Of a stretch of DNA of 64,000 bases, positions 30,738 through 42,946 are shown piece by piece. The stretch spans positions 1 through 64,000 of the forward strand of contig JAANBB010000175.1 in the NCBI GenBank assembly GCA_014621425.1. The letters run 5' to 3'. The stretch is from Cylindrodendrum hubeiense (taxonomy: Eukaryota; Ascomycota; Sordariomycetes; Hypocreales; Nectriaceae). Position 1 is the stretch's first letter; each line of letters starts with the position of its first letter. Made by a program: the position numbers and the translations under genes. Below the pieces are notes generated by a model, which had not been told where the DNA came from, did not search any database, and saw only the letters and a list, made by a program, of their open reading frames with translations.

Positions 30738-33254
30738 GCTGTCGGTGGTAGAATGTGGAACTGAAGTTTGGGTCGTTGTCGGGAAGAAAGCGGGCGGTTC
30801 GGGTCGCACGGTGAGCCCCTGACTTTGATGAGATGGCAAACTTGGTTCGCTGCGATGTGTGTATTAAGAGGTCGATGGCTCGATGCTGGCGCGCGGTTGG
30901 AGAACTCCTGAACGCAGGTGGCGCGGAAGAGTGTCGGAGGTCGTGCGCCTAATGGCGGCAACCATGCGGAGGAAGTCGAATCCGGCGGGGTAGACGTCGG
31001 TTACTCGTGTCGGGAGATGCGAAGGTTGAGCGTTGAAGAGAAGTTGGCCCGCTCGGTTCGTTGAGGTTGACATGCCTTTTTCGGGTTTCGCGTCTGGGAA
31101 GGAGCATGCGTCAATGCGAGTCGCGATGTCAGGTGACACACTATCCTCGTGGGATGCTTCGCATCACAGCACGCACGACCTCACTGAAATCCTTACTTTT
31201 GTTGCCTCTTAATCGACACACCGGCCCGCTTGTAATTGGATTACCTGAAAATAAAATAAAAAAGCCGGGTTTTACCTTCATTTCTTGTCCCTATGTGCAT
31301 TGAATAAAATGCCAATGACGTAACCCGCCACCTCATCTCACTGTGGATGGCTTCTTACACCAACATGTTCTATTCTGCACCAGTATTGCTATGCGCACGA
31401 AGAAAAATTGCTATAAATTCTAGTAACAATAAATTGTATTATATCTTATGAATTGACATTTACTGGTATTTTAAACCACTCTTATACTAACTGATTGATA
31501 TTTTATTCATATATCTTAGCTGGTCTGGCGCGTGCGAATACATAGCAACGCTCATTTGCAGAGAGTAATGCAATATCTAAAACTTTAGGATGCCTCTATC
31601 AATCCTCCTATCCTGGTTCAATGCAAAACGTTCATACGGTTGTCTCCAGAGGAAACATCACCTATTATAGCACTTAAATGATTCTTCAATAACGCCCCGG
31701 TGCTGCGGGGGCTGCGCCACTCCTTCCAGTTGACAGAGTTATCAACTACCCGAGAGGGCAGTAAACGATAAATAGAGGCAGGGATACATGATGGTTCGAG
31801 TTGCACGTCTTCCTATCCGCAGCTTTCCTGTCTTGGGGTTCAAAATCGCATCTTCGGATCTTCATATCGAAATAAATGATTGTGACATACACCGCGAGAT
31901 TGAAGGGAACTATTCCACTTGGAGGAATAGCGAGGAATGCACTCTGCGTGTTGACCAGCTCTGTGGGCACCTGTGGTAGAGCCAGAATTGGCCTTGCCAG
32001 TGTACGCACATGAAATCCTTCGGCGACAGTTCCCCTCAGATATATCATTGGTGGCTGAGGGTCATTCTGCTCAATACGACCTCATTTTGGCTAGCTACTT
32101 TGATAGCGGCTATTCGAAGACTATTTTCGCTGGGTGTCCGATCTCATGGATTCAAACGTACCCCCCTAAAGAGGAGATTTGAGAGCTTGGAGATCCCCCA
32201 CCCTGGAGCCGTGGTGGGCAGGCACTTTCAAGCATCAAGAAATGAGTGGTGTTGGTGATTCAGCTTCTGGGGGATTCTAGAAATATTTGCCAGAGAGCCT
32301 GGCCATGCGATATGAATTTTCAGTTACTAGGACTGAATACAGAGTTGTGGCAGAATTCATACACCGTACCTCCACCACTGATTGCTGAAAATGATGTTCG
32401 TATGATAGATGTCTGTCGGCGAACGTTCTTCGGGATTTAGGGTAGATACTCTCGACCTTTTCCTTCGATCCATTCGATGGCGAAAAGTTAACCCGAATCC
32501 AACGTCTGTTATTGCTCTATGGAACAAGTTCGGAGGAATAAGCGTCACATACTGGCATTGGTGGTGAAGTATGGTCCTCACCTTGTTAGTTTAGTCGTTT
32601 GTAGGTTCGAAGTGTTGCCAACATTTGGGATCTTCTTGACAAAACAAGACCCGGGAGCAGATCTTGTAAGAATATTAACATCAGAATCATAAAAGAAGAA
32701 TGTTCTTTGGAATTTGAGTGGAAGAAAGATTGAACATAGCCGAGTTGTTTAAGGTGAACGGTAATGCAGCTGGTAAAGAGAGGCCAACCCGTAACTACTG
32801 ATATACGCCTGTTTCTTGATTTATATACTCAAGAGATACACGCGAAATATTTCAGCGTTTCAACCTTTCAATGTATGTCCACCCTCACCCTTCCATCTCC
32901 CTCCCTGATTCTCCTCAACTCCTGACACCTACTAGTGCTTGATCTCGTTACTTTCCTTTACTACTGGTCCATTGCGCACTCTTCTTTTAGGATATCAATA
33001 GACAATTGCAAAATTTCCAAAGAGCCATTATGAGAGAGCGAGGAGATTTTCTAGAACCCCTTTAGCAACAATAACTCATATCCCACCTTTCTCCCTCCGG
33101 ATTACACTAATCCACTACAAGGATCTTGGAAACATGCTGACAGCTTAGTTTTAGATAACACCATTTAATTTTGAAAGACTAGTAAGTATTCACCCATTCT
33201 ATGGGTATCGCCCTGTTCTAATGTCGGTGATTCACAGGAGCACTTCTGAAAGGC

Positions 33255-33320
33255 TGCTGCTGCTGCTGGTACCATCGCCGCCAAGAAGCCCGAGGAGGAC
33301 GCCCCCGTTGAGGGGTAGGC
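33255..33320 (+). pseudogene. short coding-like fragment, origin unknown
   Basis: A GC-rich island in AT-rich DNA reads KAAAAAGTIAAKKPEEDAP then VEG and a stop. It is preceded by an intron-like GTAAGT...CACAG (about 33182-33238). Composition and splice-like edges suggest a gene piece. I do not recognise the parent. Confidence 0.35.
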
Positions 33321-33380
33321 TAAGTTCTCGATCTCTGAGGGTTGAATTACGCTAATGCAGTGTGGCTAAAAGCCATGTTA

Positions 33381-33475
33381 GTATCCTGAGTGACTAAAAC
33401 ATCCAGAAGGAGCCCACCCTGCATCTTGTTCCCCAACTTCAGAGGTATGCAGAGGTTTGTCAAGACTCTGACCGG
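33381..33475 (+). pseudogene. decayed ubiquitin gene fragment
   Basis: The DNA from CTGAGTGAC to ACTCTGACCG reads like the join of two ubiquitin units. The end of one unit (LSD-stop-NIQKEPTLHLV, where ubiquitin has LSDYNIQKESTLHLV) is followed by a damaged LRLRGG. The start of the next follows (MQRFVKTLTG, where ubiquitin has MQIFVKTLTG). There is an in-frame TAA in place of the Tyr codon, several missense changes and a small deletion at the RGG. A GTAAGT donor follows at the place where fungal ubiquitin genes often have an intron, which argues for a DNA-level copy rather than a retrocopy. Confidence 0.75.
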
Positions 33476-35368
33476 TAAGTCGAACGATACTCACCCCTTC
33501 ATGTTTAAACAATCGCATGTACAACACAGCTAACAGTGGCGTACATCGATTTTTAGGAGCCAGGCATTGTAACAGCTTGCTTTTATTTTAACATCAAGTA
33601 TAGATCGCCTTGTTTCTACATCATCTTACTGAATTCATCTTTCGTGGATCAAGCCCCAATTAAATCAATAACCCACAGGTGCTCCTATGCGACCGAACGG
33701 CAGCATTAAGCTCAAAGACTAACCGTGGTAATACGGATGATGAATTTAGGAATTGATGGGCTATTTGCGAAGTCCGGTTGACGCCGTGGTGGTGAGGTAC
33801 GACATAAGCCTCTTGCGGAATCAGACCACTGGGTGGAGTAAGTTGGACCAGAAAGGATGGGATATTGACCCAATTGGCGAACCCTATATCCATGCATTTG
33901 GAGATGGACAAAGTAAATCTCGCTGTGCACGATCCTTGGACGAACAATAAATATTGACGTGACAAGGGAGTAACATGGGTATCGCGTGCCTCGATCCGTA
34001 CCCCTACGACCTCCCCATTCTCACTCTTAGCACATTATCCAGCACTTGATCAGTTCACAGTCATTTGCTCAAGCCGGCGCCGGACGAACCCCTGGCGGAA
34101 TAAGCTCAAGCACTAACAATTTCCCGATTAGGAGAATTACGTAGTACGTCCGACGCAACATTGGTAAGCGGGCAACACAGTTGTAATGCGTGAGTTTATG
34201 TTTGTTTGCCTCAGCACTTTGACGAATACGAAAAGGCCAACATTTAGACACATGGACGTTGAAGACGAAGGAAATGATAAAGCATGGTCTTGTACAAGGC
34301 GTATCGCTGTCATCATCTAATTCGCCGATGACTTTTTGTTGGCTTGTTGGCCAATCTCACGGGCAGGTAATCGTTCCACAGAGACCGTGCCTGGTAGGGG
34401 ATGCTGGTGTTGGGGCGTACGTCGATTGCTCTCCATGCTCTGATTTTCCGACATGGCTGAGCCAGCCCCTGGACACAGACATGGAAATGGGACCAGGCAC
34501 GCGTGGTGCGGCGCCATTGATTTCCGGCATTCTGGACGAGATGGCATTTTCCACGATGTAAGGCAGATTGTCGGTAATTGACCACGGGGGGTGGCCAGGA
34601 GTCCCGTTTTCCCATAACAAAGAAACTAAGGGGGGGGATGAGGGGATGAGGGCTAAAGCTACCGATTGCGGAATGTTGCGTTAGTTGAACGAGGTCAGAG
34701 AAAGCGAGAGCGAGTACGGCGGATGTACAGAGTACGACGTTGTGCATACCACGCAGTAGTGCCTCGGTATTATCGGAGGACACAATTAGAGATGACCCCT
34801 ACCCTGGCTATGTCACCGTTACCAAGATCAGAAAGCGGCACTGGACTAGCACGAGCATGAGCATGAGCACGGGCGTCGGCATCGGTCGAGGAGTCGCGAA
34901 GCGCATGAGGGCCCGTAGCAGGCGTAGGCGTGCAGGTGCAGGAGAGGGTGGATAAACTGGTTGCCCATGTGGTTTAGCTGGCGGGAAACGAGAGGACGGA
35001 CGATCATCTGAGCCGGGATCAAGTCAGTCAGTCACAGCGAAAGAGGGGACCCTGCAGGGCGACTCCACCAAAAAGAAGCCAGAAGCCTGCGGCATGATGA
35101 AAGAGAAGACCACCCAGGCGTCCCAGGCGTCGTCCCAAGGCGCCAGAGACCCCCGAAGACGAGCAAACCCGCGCAGAATCCGGCACTAGGGCTGGTTTTA
35201 GTGTAGGGGGTTTGGGGGTCTCCCCTCCGAGAGACGTCCAGGGCATGGCTAGCAAGATGCCCAGCATTGCTAGGCGAATGCATGTCGCCATGATGGGCGA
35301 TGGGCTCTGGTGGGCAGAAACCTGAGTTTGGATGGAAGGGAGGGGGACCCATGAGCGCAGCCCGGCAG

Positions 35369-35487
35369 GTTGGAGGAGTGTTGGAAGAGTGTTGGAGGCG
35401 TGTTGGAGGCTTGTTGGAGGCCGTGGGAGTCACCAGAGCCACCAGAGTCACCAGAGCCACCAGATTCATCAGAGACACCAGAGACAC
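35369..35487. repeat. two adjoining 12-bp minisatellites
   Basis: GTTGGAGGAGT-like units (35369-35422) are followed by CACCAGAGCCAC-like units (35429-35487). It is non-coding, upstream of the phosphatase-like gene. Confidence 0.8.
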
Positions 35488-35682
35488 GCAGCGCGCAGGA
35501 ACACTGCGCATATTCGTTCTTTCGTGCAACCCATTTCAGACGAGGCGCATAGGACAGGGTCAAGAGGGCGTGTCGACGAGACAGAATGACACACATTCGC
35601 GCGAGTGGCGTCGTGGAGTCGGAGAGTCGGACTGGGACTGGCGGCGCAATTTCTCAATCACATGAAAGAAAAAGAGACGAGT

Positions 35683-35735
35683 TCCACGAATCCATGAATC
35701 CACGAATCCACGACTCCACGACTCCACGGCTCCAC
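35683..35735. repeat. short tandem repeat (CCACGAATC/CCACGACTC)
   Basis: About six 8-9 bp units occur with small changes. It is non-coding. Confidence 0.7.
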
Positions 35736-35937
35736 TCGGGGCTGGCGGCCGTCGGTTGGCTGGCGGCGCGCCTGGCCCGCCCCAGGCCTGTCCCGCCGCG
35801 TCGCATTGCAGGCTTGCAGCCGCCCTAGACAAAACCTGAGGGACCGACTGGGTCGCGCTCCCGTTGGCTGGCCTTTCTTTTCTGGGTAGGAGTACGGAGT
35901 CGCAGCGGCTGTAGTGACGTATTGACGTTGCGGACGC

Positions 35938-36045
35938 AGGCAGGCAGGCACGGTAGCTTGCAACCTAGTAGTAGGTAGGTAAGGTAGGTAGGCGACTTGG
36001 GTCTTGGGTCTTGGGCCAGCAGCCAGCAGCCAGCAGCCAGCAGCA
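35938..36045. repeat. cluster of short simple repeats
   Basis: CAGG, TAGG/TAAGG, GTCTTGG and CAGCCAG units follow one another within about 110 bp. It is non-coding. Confidence 0.75.
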
Positions 36046-36785
36046 TCGGCATATCAGCATCACGAGGCACCGAAGCCTCATCCCATTGCCCAACCTTTTA
36101 GCCTAGAATGGCATCCAAGCACACAACCGCACAAGCATACAACCGCCCGCGGTCCCAATGAACTCTGGCCCGCAATATCCCAGGCTTTCCCGCTTTCCTC
36201 TTCCTCTCCCTGTCTCACCCTCTCACTGTTAACCCGTCTCTTACCCCGCCACTCGCCCCCCTCTCGGATCGCCCGAGCACATCTCCTTCTCCCTCGATCG
36301 CGTCCAGACACCATCGCCAAACTCTCTCCCATCTTCTTCTCTCCGCTCCCCGCACCAGCCCAACCGCCTGCCCCTGGGCTTAAACCGCCCCTCTCCACAA
36401 CTTCACGTTTCCCACCACAGGCCCTCTCTGTCGTGCCATAACGTCGCGCGCCCCGAAGATATCTCCGCGGCATTCCTGTGCCCAGCGTCCCCTATTCCCA
36501 GTCTCTGGCCCCCCCGCCGCCGCCTACACCGAGCGCGTTTGCGCAGCCCACGCGGGCGGCAAATCGCCCGAAACAGCCCCAGCACCATCCTGGAACTATC
36601 CGAGTAACGGAGCTCCTGCCGACGCCCCAAGTACGAAGTACACGCATATTTGTCTAAACCGCCCCCCGGCTCCCTCGGCCATCCTCTTTGCCCAGATTCA
36701 TTCCAGAAATCACCTAAACTTCCTTCATCTTCTCTTCCTTGCGCATTAATCCTCACGCTTCATCTGCGTTGCCGCTGCTGCCATC

Positions 36786-39027
36786 ATGGGCGGCACTCCG
36801 GCCTACATCTTTGTCGTCAGGTTGGTGTGGACCCTCTTTGCGACGATGCACCTCGGTCGCATCGCATCACATTCCATCACCTGCCATCACATGGCATCGC
36901 ACCACCCAACACAACTCGGCTGACTTTGTACTAGACACGGCAATCGACTCGACGCCGCCGACAAGAAGTGGCATCTTTCCTCTCCTACTCCCTACGACCC
37001 TCCCCTGACCTACGGTGGTCTCCTCCAATCGCGACAGGTCGGCAACCAGATCGCCAGCATCCTCGAACAGGCCAAGATCGAATATGAAGCTTCTCCCAGC
37101 GGCGCCAAAAAGCGAAGGCGCTTCAAGATCGTCATTCACAGCTCGCCCTTTCTCCGATGCGTACAGACCTCTGTTGGAATCAGCTCCGGGCTCGCCCAGA
37201 CTCCCCCTTGAGTCGCCCCATCAGCCCTCTGACGTCCTCGTTTCCGCGGCCAGCGCCACGTCCAAGCCGGACCAGTTCAAGTCGGCCGTCCTACGACTAG
37301 ACTCCTTTTTGGGAGAATGGCTCTCACCCGAATACTTCGAGATGATAACCCCACCCCCCGGTGCTGCTTTGATGATGGGTAGTGCAAAGGCCGACCTGCT
37401 AAGACGGGAAGACTACAGCACCTTGATAATTACCTCTCCCTCTACCACCCAAACCCACCAACCCACATCTGGCTCTTTATGGAACGGCTCCCCTAGCGCA
37501 AGCCCTTCTCTCCGTGCGATGGCAGCACCTCCTTCCGTATCGTCGGACAAGGATGGCTCCGGCTCTGTGTCAACCTCGGCCATGGCCGCGGCGCTCTCTG
37601 GACAGCTCTCTGGGCAACTCGGGGGGCAAGTCGGTCAACCAAAGGGCTATATCGCCCCTAGACCAGAGTACGCCATTTCGGGCTCTCGCAAAATTCCCGA
37701 TGGCTTCGTGGCACATGCGCGCGACGAGTGCGTGGTTGTGGATTATCAATGGGATTCAATGAGACCACCCCTGGATTTTGGAGATGGTGGCCAATTCGGC
37801 GAGGAATGGACATCAATGCATAAGCGATTCCGCAAGGGCCTTAACAAAATGGTGGATTGGTATTCCACCACCGAGGCTCCTTCGAAGATGGTGACCCAGG
37901 GCATACAGAACGGCGATGATGAGGGTTCTGCATCTACAGACGACGAGGAGGTTGAGAACGTGGTTATCATCGTGTCGCATGGCGCAGGCTGCAATGCGTT
38001 GATTGGCGCCATCACGCACCAGCCCGTTCTTATGGATGTCGGAATCGCTTCAATCACCATGGCCACTCGGAAATCGGATGTCAAATATGACGATCTCCTC
38101 GCCGGCTCCCCAATCGAGAATTCTGCATCAGAGCCCCACGTCTCACCCCATCTGCTATACGACATTCAGCTGTCTGCGAGCACTGATCACCTGCGATCAA
38201 CAGCTTCCACCCCTGTGTCCGCTCGATCAACTTCCACGGACGTGTTCCCTGCACCTGCACGCAGTCGTGGTCGCGCCCCAAGCATCGGCAATTCCACTGG
38301 CGCTGTTATTGGGTCCTTCGTCTACACATCGGAGCCCCTTCTATGCAACGGAAGCCGTAGCACCTCTGCCAGCGCGGCTCTAGGGACGTCGATACGCCGA
38401 AATTCGGGTTCTCAACGCCCATCACCCCGATCAGCCATACTTGGAACGGGCGGGGCCGGGCCGAGGAGCATTTCACCCGGAATAAGCAGCCCCTCCTTTG
38501 GGCTGTGGGCACCCGCACCGTCTTCTCTGAGACTGATGGATGACGGCGGTGGCGATGACGATGATGAGAAGGACGACTTTGATTCCCTGTTACCGGACTT
38601 CGATCAGGCCCGATTCAAGACGGTCGGCCAAGAGAACAAGGGATCCGTCCCGCTCTCGTTTTCAGCGCCGGGCATGATGGAATCCGAGCCGTCGGCCCCA
38701 GAATTCCTCATGTCCAAATCAGTTCCTCTGTCGATGTTGTCGACGGAGCTTCCACCTCCTGCAGTCCCAACGTTTAGCTTCTTTTCAGTCTCATCATCTA
38801 TGGGAGATTCGACCCCCAAGAGCAAACCAAGAGGACCTATTCTCTCCGCTCCCATTAGGATCAAGACCGACGTGGAGTTTGAGAAGCCTGCCAAGGAGCT
38901 TTCCATGACCCAGCTCGGAGACGGGCTCGGCGGGCTCTGGGGTCTCCCTATGCCTCCTGGCGAAGCCGAGCGGCTCCGCGATTTGAGCTTTTCAAAGAGA
39001 CGCTGGACAACTACCGAGCGTGCGTAA
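36786..39027 (+). CDS. histidine phosphatase (phosphoglycerate-mutase-like) protein with apparent frameshift
   Basis: Exon 1 is 36786-36820 and exon 2 starts at 36935. They join as FVVRHGNRLDAADKKWHLSS, with the RHG catalytic motif of the histidine phosphatase superfamily. The frame runs through IVIHSSPFLRCVQTS and then meets TGA at 37209. The rest of the protein (LRLDSFLGEWLSPEYFEMIT, and VSHGAGCNALIGAITH with the second catalytic His) continues in the +1 frame without a stop to 39027. No splice pair keeping these conserved blocks was found. A one-base excess in the C5 run at 37202-37206 would explain it, either a sequencing error or a real mutation. The C-terminal half (about 350 residues) is Ser/Pro-rich and disordered, with little conservation visible. 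The substrate is unknown. The leader is long and pyrimidine-rich. Confidence 0.8.
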
Positions 39028-39781
39028 ACCCGAGCCAGGTAGCTCACGATTCAGCTATCACGCTGGTGGGGGATAACCCAGGCGCCCTCATCCAGTGGAG
39101 AGACTGGAAGCAGAAATATCCCTTCTCACCTTGTTACTTCTAGCGCGCGTTGCTTCTACTGGGTCGTATTGTTTTAATTCACGACAGACAGGTCTGTCAA
39201 TCTACTACTCATGGCATCGGCGAAAGGGGCAAGGGTCAAAATCGAAACGAAAAAATTGGAATGAATATGCGAATAGTCGGGTCAATATTCATTAATACGG
39301 AGGGAAACGGTTACTATCTATTTTTATGCTTTTTGGGGCGCGGCAATGGGAATGAAATGATATCCTCCTGTACTTGAGACTTGATACCCACTCCGGATAA
39401 AGAGAGTGGAAACGGGCAAAGGGAAAGGGGGAACAACGGAAGATTGTCCAATATATGTGGTTTATTTTGACTGCGCATGTAGTCTATGCTGTAATCGTGC
39501 TCTCGCAGTTTTCCTCTCAAAATCATCTATGGGATATATTGTATAAAAAGAAACATGCATGGGTTGTATAACTTCTAAGGCGTATCATTTAGATACGCTC
39601 GTGTGGTACGCCTAACAAGAAGCGCCATCCGTCATGAACCATTCCACTTCCAACTCACTTCCTAGCAACTAGCAACTAGGCACTGATGGCCAATTCCAAT
39701 TGAGACCCAGAACTTTTGCGCATCTCTATACAGCCATTGAGAATTGGGGTTCTCTGTTTCATTTGGTTGCCTTGGTGTTCT
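39028..39781. other. intergenic between convergent genes
   Basis: These are the 3' regions of the phosphatase-like gene and the carnitine carrier gene. It is AT-rich, with only short frames and nothing recognised. Confidence 0.6.
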
Positions 39782-40833
39782 TCAGTTAAACACCTTGTTC
39801 ATGGCCTGGTGCGCCAACTCAACACCGAGGAAAGTAGCGGCATTGGCGGGCACGGCACGGGCGAGAGCAGGACCGAAACCAGGGAAGAAGGCCTTGAAGC
39901 CGCCCTTGCCATGGAGCTCGCGGATGACACCACCAAGGGTGACGTTACCCTCGGCGGTCTGCAGACGGGACTTGACGGTGTCGATGGGGAAGACGGGGAT
40001 CCACATGGCAACACCAGCGGCGGCACCAGCACAGGTGATGGCACCCAGGCTGATTTGGCCGCTGGGCTTTCCAGTGGCGGGGTCGATGGGTGTGAGACGG
40101 CGCTTGATGTATTCGTAGGCGGCGAAGTAGGCGGCAGAGCCAGGTCCGTCACGGGCGAGAGTGGCGACGCTACCACGGAAGACAGAGCGTAGACCGCCCT
40201 CCCGGTAGAGCTGACGGGCAACGTCGACGGCGCCAGAGTACTTGGGCTTCTCACCAGGTGCGAGTTGCTTCTGACCCTGGACCTGGAGGATGACCTTGAT
40301 GCGTTCGAAGGGGGCGGTGATGGCGGTCATGGGAATGGCGGAGAGGAAACCGGCCGTCGAGATCTGGGCGATTGTGAGGCCCTCGGCGGGCACGTCGGAG
40401 ACACCACGGACGATTTGCTTGCCGAGATCGTAACCCCAGAAGGAGACGGCGACTGGAAGAACGGTTAGCTTCCGAGCTTGAGAGGGCAAAGAAGGTTGCA
40501 CATACACATTGGAGTCACACCAACGAGCGGTGCGCTCACACCGGCGTAGAGGCCGCGTCGGAGACCATCGCGGGCGATGCTCTTGCGGACAACGTCGACG
40601 GCGGACGAGTAGACGCCGCGCTCAGCGGTTTGTAGACGGACCTTGACGAGATCGAAGGGGTGACCGACGACGACGGCGCAGATACCACCGAAGCCGCCAG
40701 CGGCGAGAGCGCGGACCTGCTGGGCGAGGCCGGAAGAGCCCGCCTTGAATTCCTCCTTGGGCTGCTTCGAGACGAGCGGGAGCTTGTCGACGATGGGGCC
40801 GAGAGCCGCGTCGGGTGACTCGGCAGCGGACAT
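39782..40833 (-). CDS. CRC1: mitochondrial carnitine/acylcarnitine carrier
   Basis: The predicted protein has 332 residues from two exons, 40833-40506 and 40452-39782 (minus strand). The 53-nt GT-AG intron splits the Phe codon of VTPM-F-AVSFWGYD. It is a three-repeat mitochondrial carrier. The signatures are PFDLVKVRLQ, PFERIKVILQ and PIDTVKSRLQ, each at the end of an odd-numbered helix, with matching second halves. The closing block FFPGFGPALARAVPANAATF is characteristic of the carnitine/acylcarnitine subgroup (yeast CRC1, Aspergillus AcuH). It moves acylcarnitines into the matrix in exchange for carnitine, which links peroxisomal chain shortening (FOX2, 13 kb away) to mitochondrial acetyl use. 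One CCGAGG lies 147 bp upstream of the start. Confidence 0.94.
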
Positions 40834-42946
40834 TGTGGCGGTGATGAGGGACGGAGAGGAGAGAGAGAGGCGGAGGGGAAGAAGAGGGACAAGAAGAGGG
40901 ACGGGACGAGGTTATGAGCAGTGGAGAGGGCTCTGGGGAATGCGGAGCGTGGCGGCGGAGAGTGTGGGGGTGGTTTCGGCCGAGGGGAGGGCGATGGTGT
41001 CGATGCCGGCAGTTGTCAACCACAAGTCCACAACTACGTCGAGTGAGGGCAACCGCGACTCCTATTGCAGTGCCGTTCTGCCGTGTCTCGGGGATTCGCC
41101 GTGGACGGGAGGAAGCAGACAGGAAAAAGGCGGCGCAAGCATAGGGCGGCAAGTGAAAAAGATATGTATGCACCCCAACAAAGCCAACGTCAGAATCTCA
41201 GCTGATACGTCACTGCCCTGGTGATGGACGGTTTGCGACAGCCCAGTGCGACGGGAACTTTTTTGCGACAGGCTTGATTCGTCCAACCGGAGTTCGCGTC
41301 GTCCAGGCCCGGGTCCGTGCCTCAACAGAGATCGATGAGGGTGTTGTATTGTACTGTGACAACGCAGGGAGGCAGGCTCGCGGGGGGGAGTGAAGAAGAA
41401 GAAGACAAAGATACAGCCGGTGGCGGAGGGACGTGGGCTGGCGGGCGACAGCACATATACATGCGTCTACCCCAAGATGAGCAACATCCGATGGGAAGCA
41501 GATATCCCCGGCATGTACCCAGGCTGGCCAGCACGCACCTCCGGGCCCCGGCCCGCCGCGCTGCTATCCTGCTATCCTGCGGCCCTGCCTTCTCTTGCCT
41601 CGGCTTCGGCTGGCGGGGGTACCCGCTTTCTCCTCGTCCCTCGACCAGCGCGACGACCATGACCGAACCGACCGAGGCCGATTTGACAGCGCCTGGCGCT
41701 CGCGGGAGCCAATGCCCGGCGCTGGGCCTCCACTCCAGATGCCCTCCCTTTTGTCCCTCTCCCCACTGGCTGGGGCGGCGTGGAGACGGCGTGGAGAAAA
41801 CTGGGACCCCCCGTCGTGGGGTCGAAACCGCCTGGATTCGAAGCCCGAGAAGACTCCGGCGGGGGGAGCCTTTGCGGGTTGAGCCCGTCCGCCCATAGCA
41901 CAGCCTATTTTCTTAGAGCCCTTCGAGCTACGGGTGCGGCGGCCGGGCAGACGGATCTGGCCGGGAGCCGGAGACCGGAGGCTCGGGACTGGGACGGCTA
42001 CCTCACGTACCTCTACACAGTACCTTGAGGTTGTGCATGCCATGCCGTGGTACGTACTAATTAAAGGCGAACGCGCAGGAGGGTGCGCAGGCATGATGAG
42101 GGAGGGCTGGGGGTGCGCCCATATCGGAACGCCACATGTCAATCCTCGCCGTCACCCTCTGCTTTCGTCTTATTCGGGACACATTCTTGTCATCCCTCCC
42201 TCACATCCCAGGCCGTACAGTACGGCATCTGGGCTGAAGGGTACCATCGCCCGTTCTTCCACGCTGTCGGCTGCAGGCACGCCGCAGGATCTGATTGCAG
42301 ATCCCCACGATGATGGTGACGAGCCCGTGGTGAGCGAGGCATTCGCGCCTGACCCCCCCTTGGGCCTGGCCTAGCCCAGCAAGCTTACTCGTAATTAGTG
42401 TTGCGGCTCTGTCCCATGACCAATTAACTAACCCAAGCTCCAAGACTCCAAATGTCTCTGGCCCCTTGACCAAGGGACCCACACCAGCTTGCTCCCCGTC
42501 TCACTAATGATGCTCACAATCACATGCAAAAGAACCCCCTACAACATGTGGATGGATGGATGGGCGGATGGGCCATGGTTCGAGGACCCTCTATAATTCC
42601 GTATGCACTGTCCTCCAAATCTACTTACACACAAAGCCTCCATGCGATAGTGGCATAGTCATATACATGTGGTACACAAAACAACGTGGACTTGTCGCCT
42701 CCACGATGCTCCCCTCTCTTCCTCCCCTGTATCATATACCCGCTACACCACGTAGCCCTCCAAAGTATCAATCCAAGACCCTGACCACGACGCCCGCTCT
42801 CCGAGGAGCCCCCTACCGTTACCGTGTATCCCAATTCTTCGGCGTTTCTGTAAAGGCAACGCAAATTGTACCCGTCGCCCCAACGTCTTGGCAGTCCCCA
42901 CCTCAAAGTCAACCCTCTTCACCGAAAGTAGCAACAGTCTCCTCCT
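40834..42946. other. intergenic, no supported gene
   Basis: At 40834-41300 lies the promoter of the carrier gene. At 41300-42000 the DNA is GC-rich with long overlapping chance frames on both strands. At 42400-42946 it is the 3' side of the zinc-carrier gene. No family similarity was seen. Confidence 0.5.
40980..40985. promoter_or_regulatory. CCTCGG-type element upstream of the carnitine carrier
   Basis: CCGAGG on the plus strand reads CCTCGG on the gene strand, 147 bp before the ATG. It is the same hexamer as the FOX2 cluster, a FarA/FarB/CTF1 core. A single hexamer is weak evidence alone. Confidence 0.4.

Larger units (their letters stand above)
30840..36785. other. large gene-poor interval
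   Basis: At 30840-31250 lies the upstream region of the ECM11-type gene. At 31300-34250 the DNA is AT-rich, with only short broken frames and the relics listed separately. At 34260-36785 it is GC-rich with minisatellites, overlapping chance frames and the long pyrimidine-rich leader of the next gene. No intact gene was recognised. Confidence 0.5.

Noticed and set aside
33680..33770. Possible rRNA-like sequence (CTCAAAGACTAACCGTGGTAATAC)
   Set aside because: Only short scattered words resemble 18S rRNA, and the order does not match. Treated as coincidence.
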